Of a stretch of DNA of 64,000 nt, positions 59,240 to 64,000 are shown piece by piece. Location of the stretch: assembly GCA_910577235.1 (NCBI GenBank), contig CAJTMX010000013.1, positions 1 through 64,000 on the forward strand. Direction: 5' to 3'. A model generated the notes under the pieces. It ran no database searches. It was not told the DNA's origin and worked only from the letters and a program-made list of their open reading frames with translations. Origin of the DNA: an uncultured Acetatifactor sp. Lineage in GTDB: Bacteria; Bacillota; Clostridia; Lachnospirales; Lachnospiraceae. The position numbers were made by a program, and so were the translations under genes. How positions within the stretch are numbered: position 1 is the stretch's first letter; every line of letters starts with the position of its first letter.

Positions 59240-60214
59240 ATGGAACAGAAAATCAACGGACCGATCACGGAATACAATAAGCCTTTTATCATCCAGCGGG
59301 CAGATCCCTTTGTAGGCCAGGCACCGGACGGCAGTTATTACTTTACTGCCTCCGTCCCTGCCTATGACAGAATTATTCTGCGCCATGCGGATACTATAGA
59401 AGAACTGGCGCAGGCGGAGGAGATCACTGTGTGGACCCGCCATGAGAGCGGCCCTATGAGTGACCATATATGGGCGCCGGAGATACATTATCTGTTTGGC
59501 AGATGGTATATCTATTTTGCCGGGGACGACAAAGACAACTGGTGGACTATCCGCCCCTATGTATTGGAATGCAGCGGTCAGGACCCAATGACGGACGCTT
59601 GGATAGAAAAGGGGCAGATGCAGTGCGCCGACGATGACAGATTTTCTTTCCGCGCCTTTTCTCTGGATGCCACGATCCTGGAAAATAAAGGGGAATACTA
59701 TTATATCTGGGCTGAAAAAGTGAGTGTAAACGATCAGATATCCAATCTCTATATCGCCCGGATGGAATCCGGCACAAAGCTGGCTACGGTACAGGTGCTG
59801 CTGACCACGCCCGACTATGACTGGGAGCGGATCGGATTTTGGGTTAATGAGGGTCCTGCGGTGGTAAAACGTAACGGGCATATCTATCTGACCTACTCCG
59901 CCAGCGCTACCGGCGCATGTTATTGTATGGGTATGCTGAGCACCACGGAGGACGCGGACCTCTTAGATCCCAGGAGCTGGACCAAGGAGCGCTACCCCGT
60001 GCTGGCTACCGATGCGGAAAAGGGTATATACGGGCCCGGTCACAACAGCTTTACCAAGGATAAAGATGGCAACGATATCTGCGTCTACCACGCCCGTACA
60101 TATGAGGAGATCATTGGTGATTCCCTGGCTGACCCCAACCGTCATGCCATGCTGATGAAAGTGGAGTGGGACGAAAACGACAGGCCGGTATTTGCCTACC
60201 GGAAACAGGGATAG
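59240..60214 (+). CDS. GH43 family glycosidase (arabinan/arabinoxylan-type)
   Basis: 324 residues from ATG 59240 (AGAGGAA site); an upstream frame extension to 59183 has no site. No signal peptide. The five-bladed propeller catalytic residues are Asp22 ('RADPFV'), Asp143 ('SLDATIL') and Glu204 ('VNEGPAVV'). It carries no extra domain. GH43 enzymes of this length and setting are arabinofuranosidases or exo-acting arabinanases; the exact linkage cannot be read. It lies 76 bases after the GH51 gene and is followed by a terminator-like hairpin. Confidence 0.88.
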   Translation: MEQKINGPITEYNKPFIIQRADPFVGQAPDGSYYFTASVPAYDRIILRHADTIEELAQAEEITVWTRHESGPMSDHIWAPEIHYLFGRWYIYFAGDDKDNWWTIRPYVLECSGQDPMTDAWIEKGQMQCADDDRFSFRAFSLDATILENKGEYYYIWAEKVSVNDQISNLYIARMESGTKLATVQVLLTTPDYDWERIGFWVNEGPAVVKRNGHIYLTYSASATGACYCMGMLSTTEDADLLDPRSWTKERYPVLATDAEKGIYGPGHNSFTKDKDGNDICVYHARTYEEIIGDSLADPNRHAMLMKVEWDENDRPVFAYRKQG

Positions 60215-60230
60215 ATGGGGGAGCAGACAG

Positions 60231-60264
60231 GAGCGGACTCTTTAAAAAGGGGCCGCTCTTTTGT
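60231..60264 (+). terminator. terminator or attenuator between GH43 and GH31 genes
   Basis: GAGCGGACTCTTT (60231-60243) pairs imperfectly with AAAGGGGCCGCTC (60246-60258) and is followed by TTTTGT. It separates the GH43 and GH31 genes, which may thus be partly uncoupled. Confidence 0.6.
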
Positions 60265-60397
60265 ATAGCAGCCGTATTTGAAAAAACGGGAAATTTATAC
60301 GTGCATTTTGGGCGTCCATCTGTTATGCTAAAAATACATGAAAAGATACCTGTGGATCTGCATAGGCGGGTAAAAATATAGGAATGGAGGACATGCA

Positions 60398-62731
60398 ATG
60401 AAGTTCAGTAACGGATGTTGGTTACAAAAAGAGGGCTGCGGCTGTTTCGCGCCTACGGAGGCTTATTTTATCAAAAAAACGGATACGGAGGTAAGTATCT
60501 GCGCCCCCACCGGTTATATTAACAGCAAGGGGGCCACTCTGGGCGGCATTAACCTGACGGTAAGGATCACCTCTCCCAGAGTGAATGTGCTGCGGGTGCA
60601 GACATATCATCATCTGGGGGCGGTAATATGCGAGCCCGCCTTTGAGCTGAACCTGCAGGAGCATCCGCTGGATGTGACCGAGACGGAGGAGATGATCGCC
60701 GTAAAAAGCGGTAATCTGTCTCTGGAGATCACCAAAAAACCCTGGTCCATGACCTATAAGAGAGACGGAAAGCTGCTGACCCGCAGTACCGGGAAGGACT
60801 TGGCGTTGATGAAGACGGATTGGAAAGGCGAGTATTATGACCGGGGGGACAATAGGGACACCTATATCCGCCAGCAGCTGTCTCTGGGCGTAGGGGAACT
60901 TCTCTATGGCACAGGCGAGCATTTTACCCCCTTTGTTAAGAACGGCCAGAGCATTGATATCTGGAACGCGGACGGAGGCACCAGCACAGAGCAGGCATAT
61001 AAGAATATTCCTTTTTATATCTCCAATAAGGGCTATGGCGTACTTGTCAATCACCCCGAGAACGTGTCCATGGAGCTGGGCACGGAGATGGTGACCCGGG
61101 CGGAGTTTTCCGTGGAGGGCGGCTATCTGGACTATATGCTGTTTGACGGGCCCACGATGAAGGACGTGCTGACAGCCTATACGGATATCACGGGCAAGCC
61201 CTCCCTGCCCGCGCCCTGGACCTTTGGGCTGTGGCTGTCCACTTCCTTCACCACCAGCTATGACGAGAACACGGTCATGAGCTTTATTGACGGTATGCTG
61301 GACCGGGGCATTCCCCTGCGTACTTTCCATTTTGACTGCTGTTGGATGAAGGAATTTCACTGGTCGGATTTTCTGTGGGATGAGAGGATCTTTCCGGACC
61401 CGGAAGGGATGCTGCGGCGCATTAAAGAAAAGGGACTGAATATCTGCGTCTGGATTAACTCCTATATCGGACAGGAGTCCTATCTGTTTAAGGAGGGCAT
61501 GGAGAAAGGATATTTCATCAAGCGGCCGAACGGTCAGGTCTATCAGTGGGATATGTGGCAGCCGGGCATGGCCATCGTGGATTTCACCAACCCGGAAGCC
61601 TGGAAATGGTTCCAGGACAAGCTGGAAGTGCTGCTGGATATGGGTGTGGACTGCTTTAAGACCGATTTCGGGGAGAGGATTCCCACCGAAGCAGTATATT
61701 ATGACGGTTCTGACCCCAAGAAGATGCACAATTACTATACATATCTATACAATAAATGTGTTTACGAGCTGCTGGAGAGAAAGCGGGGCCAGGGCCAGGC
61801 AGTGCTGTTTGCCCGCTCCGCCACCATGGGAGGCCAGAAATTCCCGGTACACTGGGGCGGCGACTGCTGGTCCGATTATGAGTCCATGGAGGAGAGTCTC
61901 AGAGGGGGTCTCAGCCTGCTGATGAGCGGCTTTGGTTTCTGGGCGCATGATATCGGCGGTTTTGAGCATACTTCCACGCCGGATGTATACAAGAGGTGGG
62001 TGGCCTTTGGACTGTTGTCTTCCCACAGCCGTCTGCATGGCAGCACTTCTTACCGGGTGCCCTGGGTCTATGACGAGGAGGCGGTGGATGTGTGTCGGTT
62101 CTTCACCCGCCAGAAAGCCCGGCTGATGCCTTATTTATATGAGACTTCCATCTATACCAACCGTACCGGCATTCCCACTATGCGAAGTATGGTATTGGAA
62201 TATACTTCCGACAGGAATTGCAGCTATCTGGATAAGCAGTACATGCTTGGCGACAGTCTGCTGGTAGCGCCCATCTTTAACGAGGAGGGCATCGGCGAAT
62301 ACTATCTGCCCGAAGGCACATGGACAGACTTTTTGACCGGTGAGATACAGGAGGGCGGCAAGTGGTACAGCGCAAAATATGACTATCTCAGCCTGCCCAT
62401 GATGGTCAGGGAATGTTCCATCATCGCTCTGGGTGCCCGGGACGACAGGCCGGATTATGATTACGCCGACGGCGTTGAACTGCGGATCTATGAACTGCGG
62501 GGCGGAGCCGCAGCGGAGCGGACCGTCTACGGCATGGACAATCAGGCGGCGCTGACGATCAGGGCCTCCCGTCATGCGGGGGCAGTCACTCTGGATGTGG
62601 AGGCTGTTAAACCCTATACGGTACGTCTGGTAAACGTTCAGGCAGTGTCCGCCGACGGCGCGGATATCCGCGTAGAGGGCAATGACACTCTGGTAACGCC
62701 TAAAGCGGCTCATATGGTAGTGAACTGCTGA
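60398..62731 (+). CDS. GH31 alpha-xylosidase (YicI-like)
   Basis: 777 residues, nearly the same length as E. coli YicI (772). Nucleophile Asp423 in 'CFKTDFGERIPT', where the KTDFGE(R)IP form is the mark of alpha-xylosidases; acid/base Asp489 in 'VHWGGDCWSDYESM'. 'HFDCCWMKEFHWSDFLWDERIFPDP' provides further substrate residues. No signal, so it is cytoplasmic. It would remove alpha-linked xylose from xyloglucan-type pieces, widening the locus from arabinan to branched hemicellulose. GGAATGGAGG before ATG. Confidence 0.92.
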   Translation: MKFSNGCWLQKEGCGCFAPTEAYFIKKTDTEVSICAPTGYINSKGATLGGINLTVRITSPRVNVLRVQTYHHLGAVICEPAFELNLQEHPLDVTETEEMIAVKSGNLSLEITKKPWSMTYKRDGKLLTRSTGKDLALMKTDWKGEYYDRGDNRDTYIRQQLSLGVGELLYGTGEHFTPFVKNGQSIDIWNADGGTSTEQAYKNIPFYISNKGYGVLVNHPENVSMELGTEMVTRAEFSVEGGYLDYMLFDGPTMKDVLTAYTDITGKPSLPAPWTFGLWLSTSFTTSYDENTVMSFIDGMLDRGIPLRTFHFDCCWMKEFHWSDFLWDERIFPDPEGMLRRIKEKGLNICVWINSYIGQESYLFKEGMEKGYFIKRPNGQVYQWDMWQPGMAIVDFTNPEAWKWFQDKLEVLLDMGVDCFKTDFGERIPTEAVYYDGSDPKKMHNYYTYLYNKCVYELLERKRGQGQAVLFARSATMGGQKFPVHWGGDCWSDYESMEESLRGGLSLLMSGFGFWAHDIGGFEHTSTPDVYKRWVAFGLLSSHSRLHGSTSYRVPWVYDEEAVDVCRFFTRQKARLMPYLYETSIYTNRTGIPTMRSMVLEYTSDRNCSYLDKQYMLGDSLLVAPIFNEEGIGEYYLPEGTWTDFLTGEIQEGGKWYSAKYDYLSLPMMVRECSIIALGARDDRPDYDYADGVELRIYELRGGAAAERTVYGMDNQAALTIRASRHAGAVTLDVEAVKPYTVRLVNVQAVSADGADIRVEGNDTLVTPKAAHMVVNC

Positions 62732-62753
62732 TCTTATAATCGTAACAGGACAA

Positions 62754-62795
62754 TAAACAGGGGAACGCCGCGTTACCGCGGCATTCCCCTGTTTA
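62754..62795. terminator. long bidirectional terminator overlapping the next gene's end
   Basis: TAAACAGGGGAACGCCGCG and its inverted copy (ending at 62795) pair over 19 positions with one mismatch and a 4-base loop. It ends both the GH31 transcript and the leftward hypothetical gene; the last residues of that gene are coded inside the stem. Confidence 0.85.
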
Positions 62796-63210
62796 ATTTG
62801 CGTCTGATTTCTTCCGCCTCCGCCGAAAACTCCACCCGGTCAATGTAATCTGCCACTTTTATTTCCGTTATCTCCACAGGTAAACAATTCTCCCGCGACA
62901 CCCACTGCCATTCATCTATTTTTTCAAAGGAATCCGATCTGACTTTGTACACATATCCCACGCCGTCAGAGTCAAGCGAACCATACTTTAACAGGATTTT
63001 CCCATTGCTGCACTCAAAATCCCGCTTGCCCTCCGGCGTGTCCGGATACCAGCGGATCGGCAGAGCGAAAGGTATCACCTGATCCATTGTCCCGGCGGCG
63101 TATATCGCTTTCAAAGATTCCATATCCCGTCGGCCGACGGCTTGCTGCGGCATGAGTATATCCAGTTTATATTGACTTCCATGGTATAGGAATTCAGGTT
63201 TTTCGTTCAT
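62773..63210 (-). CDS. hypothetical protein, possible ADP-ribosyltransferase-like fold
   Basis: 145 residues. The N-terminus 'FLYHGSQYKLDILMPQQAVGRRD' recalls the 'YHGS' strand of ADP-ribosyltransferase/PARP-like folds, and 'YAAGTMDQVIPFALPIRW' fits the next part, but the remaining catalytic residues cannot be checked. GGGAGGG before ATG 63210 and a promoter upstream support a real gene. It is a lone gene; its 3' end lies within the terminator stem. Function not assigned. Confidence 0.6.
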   Translation of the reverse strand: MNEKPEFLYHGSQYKLDILMPQQAVGRRDMESLKAIYAAGTMDQVIPFALPIRWYPDTPEGKRDFECSNGKILLKYGSLDSDGVGYVYKVRSDSFEKIDEWQWVSRENCLPVEITEIKVADYIDRVEFSAEAEEIRRKLNRGMPR

Positions 63211-63258
63211 TATATTGTTTCCCTCCCGGTTTATTCATTGTGTGAGATCCTATATACA

Positions 63259-63286
63259 ATTATAGGGAAATAAAAATAAAATACAA
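63259..63286 (-). promoter_or_regulatory. promoter of the ART-like gene
   Basis: Minus strand: TTGTAT (63281-63286), 16 bases, TATAAT (63259-63264), 49 bases before the ATG at 63210. Confidence 0.6.
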
Positions 63287-63326
63287 GTATGCAAAAATTT
63301 AAGAATTATAAAATGCTGTTTTATAG

Positions 63327-63355
63327 TTGACAATATTTGTCTTAATTCCTATAAT
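63327..63355 (+). promoter_or_regulatory. perfect consensus sigma-A promoter
   Basis: TTGACA (63327-63332), 17 bases, TATAAT (63350-63355): both boxes are exact consensus. The first possible gene downstream is the broken Rpn-type gene at 63543, almost 190 bases away. Confidence 0.75.
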
Positions 63356-63542
63356 TATTTATTATACAAAATCATCTCTGTGGAATTCTGTACTCTGCTC
63401 AGACCAGAGTGACATATCGGGAGCGGTATTGCCCTGATTCCGGCTTTTTCAGCCATATTTCACACAGACAATACAAATATGGTTGAAGGGATCTTGCGGC
63501 AAAGTATTTGATCGCGGTGCTCCTGCGGCCGGGAAGGGGCAT

Positions 63543-64000
63543 ATGGGGAAAAAGGATATTGCGGACATCAGCGGAATCCCGATCGCTGTTATGGAGCAAT
63601 CTGCGCGACTATGACTTTCCTTTGATCGAGGCGGATTTTGTCGACCCGGATAGTTATAAAACGGATCTAAAGGAATTTTTTAAGGCTATGCAATGCCGAA
63701 AAGACAGAGAGAAATTGAAATTACTGTTTCAGACGGAAGAATTTCAGAATCTTTGTCCGGAGACGGAGCGTGTGATCGCGAGGCATCTGCATATAATGAG
63801 ATTGTCAAAGATGATGAAAAAGGAGGAATTGCCCATGTGTAAAGCCTTTGATGAACTGATGAAAGAAGAACGGCGGGAGGGAAAACGTGAAGGAAAACAA
63901 CAGGGAAGACGTGAAGAAAGGCTCAGGATCATCCGGCAGATGGTAAAAGAGGGACTGGATGAAACCTCTATCAGCAGAATAACAAAATGCACCAGAGAAG
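63543..64000 (+). pseudogene. Rpn-family (PD-(D/E)XK nuclease/transposase-like) gene, broken and cut by the window
   Basis: ATG 63543 opens a frame 'MGKKDIADISGIPIAVMEQSARL' that stops after 23 codons; the 'MGKKDIA' opening is that of many Lachnospiraceae Rpn proteins. In another frame, from about 63592 to the window end, the C-terminal part of the same family is clear: 'NLRDYDFPLIEADFVDPDSY', 'LKEFFKAMQCRKDREKLKLL' and the charged tail 'EERREGKREGKQQGRREERL' followed by 'QMVKEGLDETSISRITKCT'. The nuclease core is missing between them. It is therefore a deleted and frameshifted remnant; the C-terminal frame continues past base 64000. Confidence 0.75.

Noticed and set aside
60422..61729. 435-codon minus-strand frame opposite the GH31 gene
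   Set aside because: A shadow of a long, strongly conserved plus-strand enzyme gene; no ribosome site and no family match.

Overview
The window looks like a chromosomal segment of a gut Firmicute of the Lachnospiraceae type (Clostridium cluster XIVa). This is inferred from strong AGGAGG-type ribosome binding sites, Gram-positive lipobox lipoproteins, Bce-type resistance modules, split CUT1 sugar importers without their own ATPase, and an Rpn-family nuclease gene. Base composition is moderate, with clearly AT-rich islands at about 17.1-18.6 kb and 25.2-27.7 kb. I saw no rRNA, tRNA or CRISPR array.

Left part (0-11 kb): a truncated acetyltransferase, a decayed GrpB remnant, a small ABC exporter operon (0.6-2.7 kb), and a block of broken genes (2.8-3.8 kb: an inverted-repeat relic, an aldo/keto reductase tail and a flavodoxin-family pseudogene). 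A lipoprotein and a sigma/anti-sigma-like pair follow, then an oligo-1,6-glucosidase, a metallophosphatase, a methyltransferase and a VOC protein.

Resistance and regulation part (11-22 kb): a Zn/Cd/Pb-type P1B ATPase with a separate one-domain metal chaperone, facing an ArsR/SmtB-type repressor. A perfect 12-2-12 palindrome lies at their promoter. Next is a BceAB-type peptide-resistance transporter preceded by a TTACA-N4-TGTAA box. The cognate-looking BceRS pair lies 3.8 kb away on the other strand, separated from BceAB by an AT-rich half-size ABC exporter and an AraC/GyrI-type regulator. An orphan BlaI-type repressor follows.

Mixed part (22-38.6 kb): an HTH-methyltransferase fusion, a HAD protein with an altered active site, a sugar isomerase-like protein, two tandem paralogous secreted proteins and an amidase-domain protein. 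After these come a GH27 alpha-galactosidase, a zinc-ribbon protein, a PP1-like phosphatase, an SGNH/sialate-O-acetylesterase-like enzyme, a phospholipase C-like protein, and a large PAS hybrid histidine kinase.

Right part (38.6-62.8 kb): an arabinose-polymer utilisation locus. A cell-surface GH51 lipoprotein is divergent from a six-gene operon. That operon encodes a 988-residue substrate-binding protein with N-terminal beta-domains, two permease pairs, an NHL/TPR/Yip1-like membrane protein and a DUF5696-like exported protein. A second binding protein and a LamG-like surface lipoprotein follow. Then come an ArsR-type regulator with a large C-terminal domain and cytoplasmic GH51, GH43 and GH31 (alpha-xylosidase-type) enzymes. 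The inferred flow is: surface trimming, capture, import, then intracellular removal of arabinose and xylose side chains. The importer ATPase must be supplied from elsewhere. The window ends with an ART-like hypothetical gene and a broken Rpn gene behind an intact consensus promoter.

Across the window, a family of short palindromic repeats (ends resembling TAGGCAATTGCGAAACTC) occurs three times just downstream of genes. Two copies are flanked by perfect direct repeats.
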